A stretch of DNA of 64,000 nt from Sphingomonas glaciei (GCF_023380025.1 NZ_CP097253.1:1116001-1180000), one strand, 5' to 3'; positions 30,386-39,517 are shown, counted from the first letter of the stretch. Program-made: numbers and translations. Notes: a model not told the origin generated them from the sequence alone.

Positions 30386-31393
30386 TCAGCCCAGCTTGGC
30401 CATGGCCGAGGCGGTGTCGACCATGCGGTTCGAGAAGCCCCATTCATTGTCGTACCAGCTGACCACCCGGACCAGCTTGCCTTCGAGCACGGCGGTCTCG
30501 AGGCTGTCGACGGTCGAGCTGGCGGGCGTATGGTTGAGGTCGATCGAGACGAGGGGATCGGTCGAATAGTCGAGAATGCCCTTTAGCGGGCCGCTCTCGG
30601 ATGCTGCCTTCAGCACGCCGTTGACCTCGTCGAGGCTGGTGTCGCGCTTGGGGGTGAAGGTGAGGTCGACCATGCTGACGTTGGGGGTCGGCACCCGGAT
30701 CGCCGACCCGTCGAGCTTGCCCTTGAGCTCCGGAAGCACCTCGCCGACCGCGCGGGCGGCGCCGGTGGTGGTCGGGATCATGCTCATTCCGGCGGCACGG
30801 GCGCGGCGCATGTCGGAGTGGATCTGGTCGAGGATCTTCTGGTCGTTGGTGTAGGCGTGGATCGTCGTCATCAGCCCGCGCTCGATGCCGATGGTGTCGT
30901 TCAGCACCTTGGCGATCGGGGCCAGGCAGTTGGTGGTGCAGCTGGCGTTGGAGACGACCCGATGCTCGGCGGTGAGCTTGTCGTGGTTGACGCCATAGAC
31001 GACGGTCAGGTCGGCCCCCTTGGCCGGGGCCGAGATCAGGACGCGCTTGGCGCCCGCCGCGATATGCTTCTCGCCGCCTTCCTTGTCGGTGAAGAAACCG
31101 GTGCACTCCAGCGCGATGTCGACGCCGTGCTGCTTGTGCGGCAGGTTCGCCGGGTCACGCTCGGCGGTAACGGCGATGCGCTTGCCGTTGACGATGATCG
31201 CGTCGCCCTCGGCGGTCACTTCGCCAGGGAATTTGCCATGGACGCTGTCGCGCTGGAACAGCCAGGCGTTGCTCTTGGCGTCCGCGAGGTCGTTGATCGC
31301 GACCAGCTCGAGCCCGCAATCGGGACGCTCGAGGATAGCGCGGGCGACGAGGCGGCCGATGCGCCCGAAACCATTGATGGCGACCTTTGTCAT
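30386..31393 (-). CDS. gap: Glyceraldehyde-3-phosphate dehydrogenase
   Basis: 335 residues. The NAD-binding N-terminus INGFGRIGR, the catalytic cysteine in [12 protein letters not shown] (about 153) and the C-terminal [12 protein letters not shown] are all present. The start at 31393 (MTKVAINGF) is clear; a longer frame begins inside an inverted repeat upstream. It is in a glycolytic/gluconeogenic cluster with tkt upstream and pgk downstream. Confidence 0.97.
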   Translation of the reverse strand: MTKVAINGFGRIGRLVARAILERPDCGLELVAINDLADAKSNAWLFQRDSVHGKFPGEVTAEGDAIIVNGKRIAVTAERDPANLPHKQHGVDIALECTGFFTDKEGGEKHIAAGAKRVLISAPAKGADLTVVYGVNHDKLTAEHRVVSNASCTTNCLAPIAKVLNDTIGIERGLMTTIHAYTNDQKILDQIHSDMRRARAAGMSMIPTTTGAARAVGEVLPELKGKLDGSAIRVPTPNVSMVDLTFTPKRDTSLDEVNGVLKAASESGPLKGILDYSTDPLVSIDLNHTPASSTVDSLETAVLEGKLVRVVSWYDNEWGFSNRMVDTASAMAKLG

Positions 31394-31422
31394 TTTCTCT
31401 TCATTCCTCTCTTCGGTTCGCC

Positions 31423-31471
31423 CCGAGCGAAGTCGAGGGGCAGTGCGCTCGGGTGCCTCGATCTCGCTCGG
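31423..31471. repeat. Inverted repeat of the REP type between tkt and gap
   Basis: The 16-base arm CCGAGCGAAGTCGAGG (31423-31438) is matched by CCTCGATCTCGCTCGG (31456-31471) on the other side of a 17-base loop. The arms are complementary except for two bases. The GAGCGAAGTCGAGG core resembles a very common intergenic repeat of sphingomonads. It lies in the 96 bp gap ahead of gap. Confidence 0.65.
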
Positions 31472-31489
31472 CACGGACGGCGCGGGTTA

Positions 31490-33535
31490 TCAACTTGGAT
31501 GGGCTTCGACCTCGGCAAGGTCGGCTGATGGTTCGGCGATCTGGCGCCGATCTGAATTCAATTCGGCCAAGCGGGCCAGAACCTGCGGAACGATCTTCTC
31601 CACCGTCAGGCCGAAATGATCGTACAGGTTCTTGGCCGGCGCGCTGGCGCCGAAGCCGTCGAGGCCGAAGCGAAGACCCTGGACCATCGTCAGCCGCTCC
31701 CACCCGAAAGCGGTCCCGGCCTCGATCGAGACGCGCAGGATCTGCTCGGGCGCGGCGCTCGGTAGCACGGATTCGCGGTAGTTTTCGTCCTGCGCCTCGA
31801 ACCGGCGCCAGTTGGGCAGGCTGACGACGCGGACGGCGACACCCTCCCCATCCAGTTTCGCCGCGATGTCGAGCGCCAGTTCGACTTCCGAGCCGGTGGC
31901 GATCAGGATGACCTGCGGGTCGGCGCACTCGCGAACGACGTAGCCGCCGCGGGCCGACAAATTGTCATTCGCCTTTTCGGTGCGGACCGGGCGGAGGTTC
32001 TGGCGCGACAGACACAGCACCGACGGGCCGTCGTGCCCTAGGGCATCTGCCCAGGCTTCCGCCGTCTCCACCGCGTCGGCCGGACGCCACACCTCGAGGT
32101 TGGGTATCAACCGCAAGCTCTGGATGTGCTCGACCGGCTGGTGGGTCGGGCCATCCTCGCCAAGCCCGATCGAATCGTGGGTCATGACGTAGATGACCCG
32201 GGCATTCTGCAGCGCCGACAGGCGGATCGCGGCGCGGCAATAGTCGGAGAAGACCAGGAAGGTCCCGCCATAGGGAATGACCCCGCCATGCAGCGCCATG
32301 CCGTTCATCGCCGCCGCCATGCCGAACTCGCGGATGCCGTAATAGATGTAGCGGCCGGAATAATCGTCGGCAGTCAGCGGGCCGGTCGACTTGGTTTTGG
32401 TGTTGTTGGAGCCGGTCAGGTCGGCCGAACCGCCGATGGTGGCCGGCACTGCGACGTTGATGACCTCCAGCGCCATTTCGCTCGCTTTGCGGGTGGCGAC
32501 GGTGGGCGGATTGTCGAGCAGGGCGTCGAGATAGGGCTGAAGCCAGCGCCCGTCGGTCTCGCCGGCCATGCGGCGGGTGAATTCGTCGGCCTTGCCGCTC
32601 TTGGCGAGGCGCTTCTCCCAAGCCGCCCGTTCGGCGGCGCCGCGACTGCCGGCCTTGAGCCAGGCTTCGCGCACGTCGGCGGGGATGGTAAATTCCTGCG
32701 GGTCGAGGCCGAGGCCCTTGCGGGCGGCTTCGACTTCATCCTTGCCGAGCGCGGCGCCGTGGGTTGCCGAGGTACCCTGCTTGTTGGGCGCGCCATAGCC
32801 AATGATCGTCTTGCAGCGGATCAGGCTCGGGCGGTGGTCGGCCTTGGCCTTTTCGAGCGCCTGGGCGACCTTGCCCGCATCGAGGCCGTCGCATTCGATC
32901 GTATGCCACCCGCTGGCCGCGTGGCGGGCCATCACGTCTTCCGACCGGCTGAGCTCGGTCGACCCGTCGATGGTGATCTTGTTGTCGTCCCACAGCACGA
33001 TCAACCGGCCGAGCTTCAAGTGCCCGGCAAGGCCCACCGCCTCGTGGTTGATGCCTTCCATCAGGCAGCCGTCGCCGGCGATGACATAAGTGTGATGATC
33101 GACCAGGCCGTCGCCGTAGAGGGCATTCAGGTGGCGCTCGGCGATCGCCATGCCGACCCCGGTGGCGAGACCCTGGCCGAGCGGACCGGTGGTGGTCTCG
33201 ATCCCGTCGAGTTCGAAATTCTCGGGGTGGCCGGCGCACGGGCTGCCGAGCTGGCGGAAGTTCTTGATGTCGTCGAGCGTCGGCCGCTCGAACCCGGTCA
33301 GGTGAAGGAGCGCATAGATCAGCATCGATCCGTGGCCGGCCGACAGCACGAAGCGGTCGCGGTCGGGCCATTTGGGATCGGCCGGGTCGAACTTCATGAC
33401 CTTGGTGAAGAGCGCGGTGGCGGCGTCCGCCATCCCCATCGGCATTCCCGGGTGGCCGGAATTGGCGGCCTCTACCGCGTCCATGGCCAGTGCCCTGATG
33501 GCATTGGCTAGACGGCGCTGGGTCGGCTGCATCAT
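31490..33535 (-). CDS. tkt: Transketolase
   Basis: 681 residues, within the usual 650-690. Thiamine diphosphate motifs are intact: GHPGMPMGMADAATAL (about 28), the GDGCLMEGINHEA motif (about 155) and HDSIGLGEDGPTHQP in the pyrimidine domain. It shuttles two-carbon units in the pentose-phosphate pathway. Two adjacent ATGs (33535 and 33532) are possible; the second has GGAG five bases upstream and may be the real one. It is the first gene of the tkt-gap-pgk-fda cluster and is divergent from the zapA unit. Confidence 0.96.
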   Translation of the reverse strand: MMQPTQRRLANAIRALAMDAVEAANSGHPGMPMGMADAATALFTKVMKFDPADPKWPDRDRFVLSAGHGSMLIYALLHLTGFERPTLDDIKNFRQLGSPCAGHPENFELDGIETTTGPLGQGLATGVGMAIAERHLNALYGDGLVDHHTYVIAGDGCLMEGINHEAVGLAGHLKLGRLIVLWDDNKITIDGSTELSRSEDVMARHAASGWHTIECDGLDAGKVAQALEKAKADHRPSLIRCKTIIGYGAPNKQGTSATHGAALGKDEVEAARKGLGLDPQEFTIPADVREAWLKAGSRGAAERAAWEKRLAKSGKADEFTRRMAGETDGRWLQPYLDALLDNPPTVATRKASEMALEVINVAVPATIGGSADLTGSNNTKTKSTGPLTADDYSGRYIYYGIREFGMAAAMNGMALHGGVIPYGGTFLVFSDYCRAAIRLSALQNARVIYVMTHDSIGLGEDGPTHQPVEHIQSLRLIPNLEVWRPADAVETAEAWADALGHDGPSVLCLSRQNLRPVRTEKANDNLSARGGYVVRECADPQVILIATGSEVELALDIAAKLDGEGVAVRVVSLPNWRRFEAQDENYRESVLPSAAPEQILRVSIEAGTAFGWERLTMVQGLRFGLDGFGASAPAKNLYDHFGLTVEKIVPQVLARLAELNSDRRQIAEPSADLAEVEAHPS

Positions 33536-33666
33536 GTCTCCGTGATCGTGACGGCGCCGCACCGGAGTCGGGTGCGCCGGTAGTGCGGCCCCTTTGGGCG
33601 GTGAGCCGTTGAGCGTCAACACCCGCGCCGCTTGTGGCGGTCCATCAAGAGGCATAGGTCAGGGTC

Positions 33667-33840
33667 ATGACACAGGAAGCATTGGAAACGGCACTGACGC
33701 GGGCCGAACGCGCGCTTGCCCGGATCGAGCGGGTGGCCGAACAGGTCGGCCGGCGCGGCGATGGCGAGGAACGGCTGCGCGAAAAGGTTCGGACGGCGAT
33801 CGCCGAACTCGACCAGATCATTCGCAAGGTGGAGGCCTGA
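33667..33840 (+). CDS. 57-residue coiled-coil protein upstream of zapA
   Basis: A 58-codon frame starting ATG at 33667 and ending TGA three bases before the zapA ATG. The product is almost wholly helical and charged (AERALARIERVAEQ, then EERLREKVRTAIAELDQIIRKVEA), with heptad-like spacing. Small coiled-coil genes are frequently found directly ahead of zapA in alphaproteobacteria. A role with ZapA at the division ring is an inference from position and coiled-coil form. I see no specific family motif. Confidence 0.8.
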   Translation: MTQEALETALTRAERALARIERVAEQVGRRGDGEERLREKVRTAIAELDQIIRKVEA

Positions 33841-33843
33841 CGC

Positions 33844-34167
33844 ATGGCCGAGATCGACATCGAGATCGCCGGACGACGCTACAAGGTCGCCTGCCGCGAC
33901 GGCGAGGAGCAGAATCTGCGCCACGCCGCCGAGATGGTGGACGCCAAGAGCCGCGAGGCGCTGGCCGGGCTTGGCGCTCTGTCCGAAAGCCGGACCCTGC
34001 TGTTCGCCTCGCTGCTGCTGGCCGACCAGTTGATCGACAAGCGCGGCGTCGCGACCCCGCTGCCGACGATGCCGCCCGACCCTCAGGTCGTGCGCCGGGT
34101 CGACGCGCTGGCCGAACGGCTCGAGCATCTTGCCGCCAACCTTGAGAAAGAGATCGCAAGCGCCTAA
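33844..34167 (+). CDS. zapA: Cell division protein ZapA
   Basis: 107 residues. The N-terminal beta-strand domain (IDIEIAGRRYKVACRDGEE, then LRHAAEMVDAKSREA) and the C-terminal helix used for tetramerisation are typical. ZapA bundles FtsZ filaments at mid-cell. It starts three bases after the small coiled-coil gene and is followed by a likely 6S RNA and the 5-formyl-THF cyclo-ligase gene, the classic zapA-ssrS-fau order. Confidence 0.93.
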   Translation: MAEIDIEIAGRRYKVACRDGEEQNLRHAAEMVDAKSREALAGLGALSESRTLLFASLLLADQLIDKRGVATPLPTMPPDPQVVRRVDALAERLEHLAANLEKEIASA

Positions 34168-34169
34168 GT

Positions 34170-34335
34170 ATGAGGGGACGGGTACTGCCTGGCACGCGCC
34201 TCATAAATCCCTGAGGCTATTCCCGATCCATGGGGGCTGTCCCTGGCTGCGTCACTAGGGTCTCCTAGGGGCACGGCACACATGGCTCCCACCTGACGTT
34301 ACAGGCGTCAGAGGATTACAAGGCATCGACCTCAT
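34170..34335 (+). ncRNA. ssrS: Probable 6S RNA
   Basis: The 166-base stretch between zapA and fau has no coding character and can close on itself. ATGAGG at 34170 pairs with CCTCAT at 34330-34335, and TGCCT (34186-34190) pairs with AGGCA (34321-34325). This gives the long interrupted terminal stem of 6S RNA. The 3' part holds a small TGACG/CGTCA hairpin, and the middle holds a CCATGG...CCTGG-type arm, consistent with a central bubble and apical stem. Its position between zapA and fau matches 6S RNA in many proteobacteria. Ends are approximate. 6S RNA binds sigma70-type RNA polymerase. Confidence 0.7.
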
Positions 34336-34927
34336 GGTGGTCCCGTCAACCTCCCCTCCCCTCGCCGACAAGGTCGCCCGGCGAGCCGCGCTTCGTGCCC
34401 GGCGGCGGGACTATGCCGCCAGCTTGGCGCCGGACACCCGCAAGGCGCTCGAAGAGGCCCTCAGCGCAGCGCTCGAGCCGTTGCTGTTCGCGGCCCGGAT
34501 CGTCGCCGCCTACCAGCCGATGAAGGACGAGATCAGCCCGCTCGGCGTGCTGTTCCGGGCCCAGGCGCTGGGTAAGTCCACCGCCTTGCCCGCTTTTGCC
34601 GAGCGCGATTCCCGGATGACCTTCCGCAGCGGCGACGCGATCGAAGCGGGACCGTGGGGCCTGCTCCAGCCGCCGTTGAGCGCACCGCCCGTGCAGCCCG
34701 ACCTGATCCTCATCCCGCTGGTCGGCTGCGACCGGTCGGGTAATCGCATCGGCATGGGCCAGGGACATTACGATCGCGCGCTCGAAGGGCTACGGAACAA
34801 TGCCCGGCTGGTCGGGATCGGTTGGGACTTCCAGTTGCTGGACGAACCGGTCGGCGCCGACCCCTGGGATCAAAGGCTCGACGCATTTGCCTCGCCAGCC
34901 GGAATAACGGAGTTCGAAGCCACGTGA
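34334..34927 (+). CDS. fau: 5-formyltetrahydrofolate cyclo-ligase
   Basis: 197 residues. It converts 5-formyl-THF to 5,10-methenyl-THF using ATP. Diagnostic sequences are AYQPMKDEISPLG, LPAFAERDSRMTF and the C-terminal GMGQGHYDRALEGL. The ATG at 34334 overlaps the 3' end of the likely 6S RNA; GTG codons at 34337 and 34340 are alternatives. Its TGA overlaps the next gene's GTG (GTGA). Confidence 0.94.
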   Translation: MVVPSTSPPLADKVARRAALRARRRDYAASLAPDTRKALEEALSAALEPLLFAARIVAAYQPMKDEISPLGVLFRAQALGKSTALPAFAERDSRMTFRSGDAIEAGPWGLLQPPLSAPPVQPDLILIPLVGCDRSGNRIGMGQGHYDRALEGLRNNARLVGIGWDFQLLDEPVGADPWDQRLDAFASPAGITEFEAT

Positions 34928-35160
34928 ATCACGAAGAACAGCCTCGCCCGCGGCCCACCGCGGGCGTATTCATGATCATCGGAATCATCATCGTCTGGGC
35001 GGCGCTGATCGCGTCCGTGTCGGACACGGTGACCCGCTGGCCAGGACTGGTTCAGCTGAATTTCTATATCGTCGCCGGCGTCGTCTGGATTCTGCCGCTG
35101 CGTCCGATCCTGCGTTGGAGTGAGACCGGACGCTGGCGGGCCGACCCACCCAAACCTTGA
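34924..35160 (+). CDS. DUF2842 family small membrane protein
   Basis: 78 residues with two membrane helices (about 16-34 and 43-62) and a short tail ending RADPPKP. The WILPLRPILRW stretch is characteristic of this alphaproteobacterial family of unknown function. I chose the GTG at 34924, which overlaps the fau stop by four bases. An in-frame extension upstream lies wholly inside fau. Confidence 0.82.
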   Translation: MNHEEQPRPRPTAGVFMIIGIIIVWAALIASVSDTVTRWPGLVQLNFYIVAGVVWILPLRPILRWSETGRWRADPPKP

Positions 35161-35197
35161 AAAACGCGACTGAGTTAGCTACCTCATACACTCTTCC

Positions 35198-36331
35198 ATG
35201 ACCTCTTTGACCCTCCCCTCCGGCCGGCTTCACCCGGCGAAGCAGGCCGCAGCCTTGCTCCGTGCCCGACCGCGCGAGAGCGCCGGCGCCGGGTTGCTGG
35301 TACTCGCTGCCTGTCTGTCGGTGGCAGCGGTGGCGAACGACAGCGGCGCCGTTCCGGTGCGTGCCGAGGGAGTCGCAGCGCCGGCCGCCCCCGCGGTACA
35401 GGACATGACCCCGTTCGCGGTTCGCCAGATCGCGCCGAGTGACGCGCAGAAGCTGAATGCGGCGGTGCCGCTCGCCGGCGGTCCCAACCCCGCCGCCGCG
35501 CCGTTCGTGCTGAAGGCGGACAGCAAGACCTATGGCCGGGCGCTCGAATGCCTGACCCAGGTGATCTATTACGAAGCCGCGCGCGAGCCCGAGGAAGGCC
35601 AGCGCGGGGTCGCGCAGGTGGTCCTGAACCGTATGCGCCACCCGGCCTATCCGGCCAGCGTCTGCGCAGTGGTCTATCAAGGTGCCGAGCGCCCGACCGG
35701 CTGCCAGTTCAGCTTCACCTGTGATGGCTCGCTGGCCCGGGCACCGATGCGCGATTATTGGGACCGTGCCCGCCGCATCGCCGACGAGGCGCTCAAGGGA
35801 TATGTCGTCGCCCCGGTCGGCAACGCCACCCATTACCATGCTGATTATGTCGCGCCCTACTGGGCGCCGACGCTGACCAAAAATGCCGTGATCGGCGCGC
35901 ACATCTTCTATCGCTGGCGCGGCAATTGGGGCCAGTCGGGCGCCTTCACCCAGAAGTGGGCCAAGCGCGAGTCCGATCCCGCCTTCCTGCGCAGCGCGGC
36001 GCTTGCCGCCGAGGCGCGCTACGCCGTGACGCCCAGCATCTCGACGACGGTCGCCGAGGCACGCCAGAACCTGCCTCCCGAGCTCGCCAGGCTGGTCGAA
36101 CCGGAGATTGCCGCCGGGGGTGCCAAGCGCGTCGCCCTGCGCCTGGAGGCCCGTCGCCGGGTCGAGGAAGCCACGCGTGAGCCCAGGGCGGCCGCTAGCG
36201 GCTCCAGCAGCCTCAACTGGGGGCTGACCGGCACTCCTGCGGGCGAAGCCGAACAGGCGCCGCTTGGCCGCAAGCCGGCCGAGCCTGCGGTCGCTGCCGG
36301 TGGTGAAGCCGCGCCAAGCGCGACCGAATAA
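35198..36331 (+). CDS. Cell wall hydrolase of the SleB (Hydrolase_2) family
   Basis: 377 residues. An N-terminal hydrophobic stretch (about 28-48) acts as a signal or anchor. The SleB-type domain spans about 120-235: LECLTQVIYYEAAREPEEGQ with the catalytic glutamate, NRMRHPAYPASVC, GCQFSFTCDG and THYHADYVAPYW. These enzymes cleave peptidoglycan glycan strands; in non-sporulating alphaproteobacteria they serve envelope turnover. The last 130 residues are low-complexity (Ala/Glu/Arg, then Pro/Gly). A GC-rich inverted repeat without a T-run lies just after the stop. Confidence 0.9.
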   Translation: MTSLTLPSGRLHPAKQAAALLRARPRESAGAGLLVLAACLSVAAVANDSGAVPVRAEGVAAPAAPAVQDMTPFAVRQIAPSDAQKLNAAVPLAGGPNPAAAPFVLKADSKTYGRALECLTQVIYYEAAREPEEGQRGVAQVVLNRMRHPAYPASVCAVVYQGAERPTGCQFSFTCDGSLARAPMRDYWDRARRIADEALKGYVVAPVGNATHYHADYVAPYWAPTLTKNAVIGAHIFYRWRGNWGQSGAFTQKWAKRESDPAFLRSAALAAEARYAVTPSISTTVAEARQNLPPELARLVEPEIAAGGAKRVALRLEARRRVEEATREPRAAASGSSSLNWGLTGTPAGEAEQAPLGRKPAEPAVAAGGEAAPSATE

Positions 36332-36400
36332 GCGCGCGCATGGGCCAGCCGCGGCGCGGCGGCCCCGCGGCCATGCCGCACTTCCAGCGATGACGGGAAA

Positions 36401-36477
<77 letters not shown>

Positions 36478-36567
36478 GTTTGGTGTGGGCGGCCAACTAG
36501 GAGACAAGCGCGGGAGCGTCAACCGCAATAACGCACGTGCCGCCCGACTTTCGCTATGCGGCCGCCG

Positions 36568-37755
36568 TCAGGCCTCCTGCGCCGGGGCGGGATGTTCTTC
36601 ATCTTCCTCGCCGGCATGGGTCAGCGTACCCTGTTCGAACAGGAACCCGGCGATGTCGGGCGTGCCGGCCGCGGCGAAGACGGTCTTGAGGATGATCAGC
36701 AGCGGGATCGCCAGCAGCGCGCCGGTGGTGCCCCACACCCACGCCCAGAAGCTCAAGGACAGCAGGATCAGCAGCGGATTGATCCTGACCCTCTTGCCGA
36801 CCACCAGCGGAGTGATGGCATTGGCCTCGACCATGTGCATCCCGATAAAGATTAGCGGCGGGAGCAGGGCGGTCCACGGATCGGAAAAGCTGATCAGACC
36901 ACCGAGCGCCAGCAGGAGGGCGGCGGCGATCGGCCCGAGGTAGGGTATGTAGTTGAGCACTGCGACGATGCCGCCCCACATCAAGGGCGAATCCATCCCC
37001 ATCCACCACAGGATGCCGGCCACCAGCGTACCGAGGGTGACGTTAATGAGGGTGATGGTGCCAAGATAGGTGGAGGTCGCCGCGACCACTTGCTGGATGA
37101 CCCGCGCGGTAGTCAGCGCCCCTTCGAAGCTGCCGCGGCTGGTGATCGTCTGCTTGCGCATGGCGGTCCAGCCGGACAGGAAAAAGTAGATCACCAGAAG
37201 CGCGAAGAACAACTGGATCAGGGCGTGCGGCGCGCTGCTGGTCAGCAGGTCGAACATCGAATTGGGGGTTTCGACCTGGACCGTCCGGGCGCCACCCTCA
37301 GCGCTGCTGGGAAGCTGGCGGAGGATGCGATCAACGAACCGCTCGAGATCCTTGACCATCGCCAGGATCGGCTCGAGCGCTTCACGGACGCGGCCGATCC
37401 GCTCGGGCAGGAGCGCGACCCAGTCGATCGCCGGTATGACGATCGACAGCAGGGCAAAGGCCATCACGCCCAGGAAAATGATCACGCAGGACAGCGCCGA
37501 CAGCGCCGAGGGCAGGCCGCGGCGTTCGAACCATTCGAGCAGTGGCACCAGGGCGACGGCGATGACCAGGGCGGCGGTGACGGGCAGGAAGAATTCGGCT
37601 CCCGCCCGCAAGGCGAAGGGAATGGCAAAGACCAGCCCGATCCCGGCGATCAAGGTCAGCGAGGCGAGAAGCCGGTCGCGCTTGATCGTGATGTGCTCGG
37701 CAATGACGGCCGCTTCGTCCTCGGCATGATCGGGTCGTGAGGTGGGCGCGTCCAT
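36568..37755 (-). CDS. AI-2E family transporter (permease)
   Basis: 395 residues with eight or so membrane helices. Family signatures are the long periplasmic/cytoplasmic region between helices 3 and 4, GGIVAVLNYIPYLGPI (about 265) and GMHMVEANAITPLVVGKRVRINPL (about 310). The family includes autoinducer-2 exporters and Na+/H+ antiporters; the substrate cannot be assigned here. The start is at 37755. Downstream lies tRNA-Asp on the same strand. Confidence 0.92.
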   Translation of the reverse strand: MDAPTSRPDHAEDEAAVIAEHITIKRDRLLASLTLIAGIGLVFAIPFALRAGAEFFLPVTAALVIAVALVPLLEWFERRGLPSALSALSCVIIFLGVMAFALLSIVIPAIDWVALLPERIGRVREALEPILAMVKDLERFVDRILRQLPSSAEGGARTVQVETPNSMFDLLTSSAPHALIQLFFALLVIYFFLSGWTAMRKQTITSRGSFEGALTTARVIQQVVAATSTYLGTITLINVTLGTLVAGILWWMGMDSPLMWGGIVAVLNYIPYLGPIAAALLLALGGLISFSDPWTALLPPLIFIGMHMVEANAITPLVVGKRVRINPLLILLSLSFWAWVWGTTGALLAIPLLIILKTVFAAAGTPDIAGFLFEQGTLTHAGEEDEEHPAPAQEA

Positions 37756-37768
37756 CGCCCCACCCTAG

Positions 37769-38122
37769 TCAGCCGCGCGTCACTCCGCCAGCGCTCACGC
37801 CGGCAGCCGTCAAATGAGGACTGAGCCGGCCGCTCACCGCCAGGAAGAACATCCGAAAGTCGCTGAACAGCGACCACAGGGGATAGGTAAAGGTCGCCGG
37901 CCGGTTCTTTTCAACGAAGAAGTGCGCGAACCAGGCGAAGCCATAGCCGGCCAGCGGCATGGCAAGCGCCCACCACGCATTGCCGGTGACAAGCAGGGCG
38001 ATGAAGGCGGCGAGCACCAGCGCCGTCCCGACATAGTGGATCAGGCGGGTACGCCGACCCGAATGCTCGCGCAGGTAATAGGGCCAGAATTCGCGGAAGG
38101 TCTTGTAGCTGCGCTCTGCCAT
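37769..38122 (-). CDS. Mpo1-like (DUF962) membrane protein
   Basis: 117 residues. It begins with an amphipathic FREFWPYYLREHS segment and two to three helices. It then has the conserved WFAHFFVEKNRPATF and YPLWSLFSDFRMF motifs. Yeast Mpo1 is a dioxygenase acting on 2-hydroxy fatty acids, and sphingomonads make 2-hydroxy fatty acids for sphingolipids. A role in their turnover is plausible but inferred from the family. It lies 9 bp after the antiporter gene's stop and 13 bp before the transporter start. Confidence 0.88.
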   Translation of the reverse strand: MAERSYKTFREFWPYYLREHSGRRTRLIHYVGTALVLAAFIALLVTGNAWWALAMPLAGYGFAWFAHFFVEKNRPATFTYPLWSLFSDFRMFFLAVSGRLSPHLTAAGVSAGGVTRG

Positions 38123-38131
38123 GACCGCAGA

Positions 38132-39421
38132 CTAGCTTGGCGCCCCTGCCCCCTCAACCCGTTTCGGCGGAGCCTCGTCCGGGTCCGCCTGCTCCTCCCC
38201 CGTGACCTCATCGAGCGCGATGCCGGCGGTGAGGCCGTGGACCAGGGTCGAGAACAAGATAGTGCCGACGATCGTCGCCCACAGCTCATATTCGTTGGTC
38301 AGCTCTACATGGTGCCCGGCATAGGCGAGGTAGTAGATCGAACCGATCCCCCGCACCCCGTAGAAGGCGACCACCGCCCGCTGCCGACCGCGCAGGCTGG
38401 TGCCGAGCAGCGAGGCCCAGGCGGCGGCGGGACGGATGACCAGGATCAGCACCCCGGCGATCAGCGCATTGGCGGCGGTGAAATGCGGCCACAGCACTGG
38501 CAGGATGGCGCCCAGGCCGACCAGCAGGATCGAGGTCAGCGCGTGCTCGAGCGATTCGGAGAAATCGTGCAGCTTCTTGTGGAAGTCGTGGGTGCTTTCC
38601 GAACGCCGGAGGGTCAGGCCGGCGACGAAGGCAGCGATAAAGCCATAGCCCTCGACCAGCTCGGTCGCGCCATAGGCGAGCAGCACCCCGGCAAAGGCGA
38701 TCACGCCGCTTTCGGTCCGGGCCAGCGCATTCTCGCGCGGCCAGTCGAACAGCAGCTTGCCGAGCAGCCAGCCGACCGCCGCACCGGACAATCCCCCGAC
38801 CGCTACGCGGTAGACGAGGTCGCGAAGCACCCACTCCCCGGCCATTTCCCAGCTGATCATGCCAGCGCCGGCGATCAGGATGCCGAGGTGGACGAAAGGG
38901 AAGGCGAGGCCATCGTTGAGCCCGGCTTCGGTGGTGAGGGTGAAGCGGACCGGATGCTCGCCCCCTTCCAGCGGCGGCCCGACCGCGACGTCGGCGGCCA
39001 GCACCGGATCGGTCGGGGCCAGCACTGCGCCCAGCAGCAGGGCGCCGGCAAAGGTCATGCCAGCCGCGAACCAGCCGAACAGCGCCAGCGCGGCAATACA
39101 CAAGGGCATGGCGATCAGCAGCAGCCGCAGCGTCGGCCACCACTGCCCCCGGTCCATCAGCCGGTCGATCCTGAGTCCCGTTCCGAACAGCCCGACGATC
39201 ACGCAGATCTCGGCCATGATCTCCCACCCGCGCGGCTGGCTGACGGGGTCGAGCACCGCCCTGGCTTCGGGAAAGGGCAGAAAGGCGAGCAGCCCCGCGA
39301 CGATCAGCAGTGCCGAGGCCGCCGGCTCGCGCCCCGAGATGAAGCGCGGAAGCCAGAAAGCGACGAGGATCGCAAGGCCGACCCCGGCGAGGCCGATGTG
39401 ATAGGTTTCAAATCCGAACAT
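38132..39421 (-). CDS. Cation:proton antiporter (CPA1/NhaP type)
   Basis: 429 residues with about 12 membrane helices. The ion-binding region shows APTDPVLAADV (about 145) and TTEAGLNDGLAFPFVHL (about 175), the Asn-Asp-type centre of Na+/H+ exchangers. I chose the ATG at 39421 (MFGFETYHIG). The C-terminus is an acidic hydrophilic tail. It is likely co-transcribed with the Mpo1-like and AI-2E genes downstream. Confidence 0.92.
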   Translation of the reverse strand: MFGFETYHIGLAGVGLAILVAFWLPRFISGREPAASALLIVAGLLAFLPFPEARAVLDPVSQPRGWEIMAEICVIVGLFGTGLRIDRLMDRGQWWPTLRLLLIAMPLCIAALALFGWFAAGMTFAGALLLGAVLAPTDPVLAADVAVGPPLEGGEHPVRFTLTTEAGLNDGLAFPFVHLGILIAGAGMISWEMAGEWVLRDLVYRVAVGGLSGAAVGWLLGKLLFDWPRENALARTESGVIAFAGVLLAYGATELVEGYGFIAAFVAGLTLRRSESTHDFHKKLHDFSESLEHALTSILLVGLGAILPVLWPHFTAANALIAGVLILVIRPAAAWASLLGTSLRGRQRAVVAFYGVRGIGSIYYLAYAGHHVELTNEYELWATIVGTILFSTLVHGLTAGIALDEVTGEEQADPDEAPPKRVEGAGAPS

Positions 39422-39485
39422 GTGCCGCCCAATGCTTGGGAGCGAGCAGTCGTTGCGCTTGATCAACTATGGCGCATCAGCCCAC

Positions 39486-39517
39486 GAAAAAGGGGAGCGG
39501 CCGCAGCCACTCCCCTT
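39486..39517 (-). terminator. Intrinsic terminator of the PEP-CTERM gene
   Basis: On the minus strand, AGGGGAG...GGC, a three-base loop and GGCC...CTCCCCT form a strong stem, followed directly by TTTTT. It lies 23 bp after the stop of the gene at 39540 and separates it from the antiporter gene. Confidence 0.85.
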
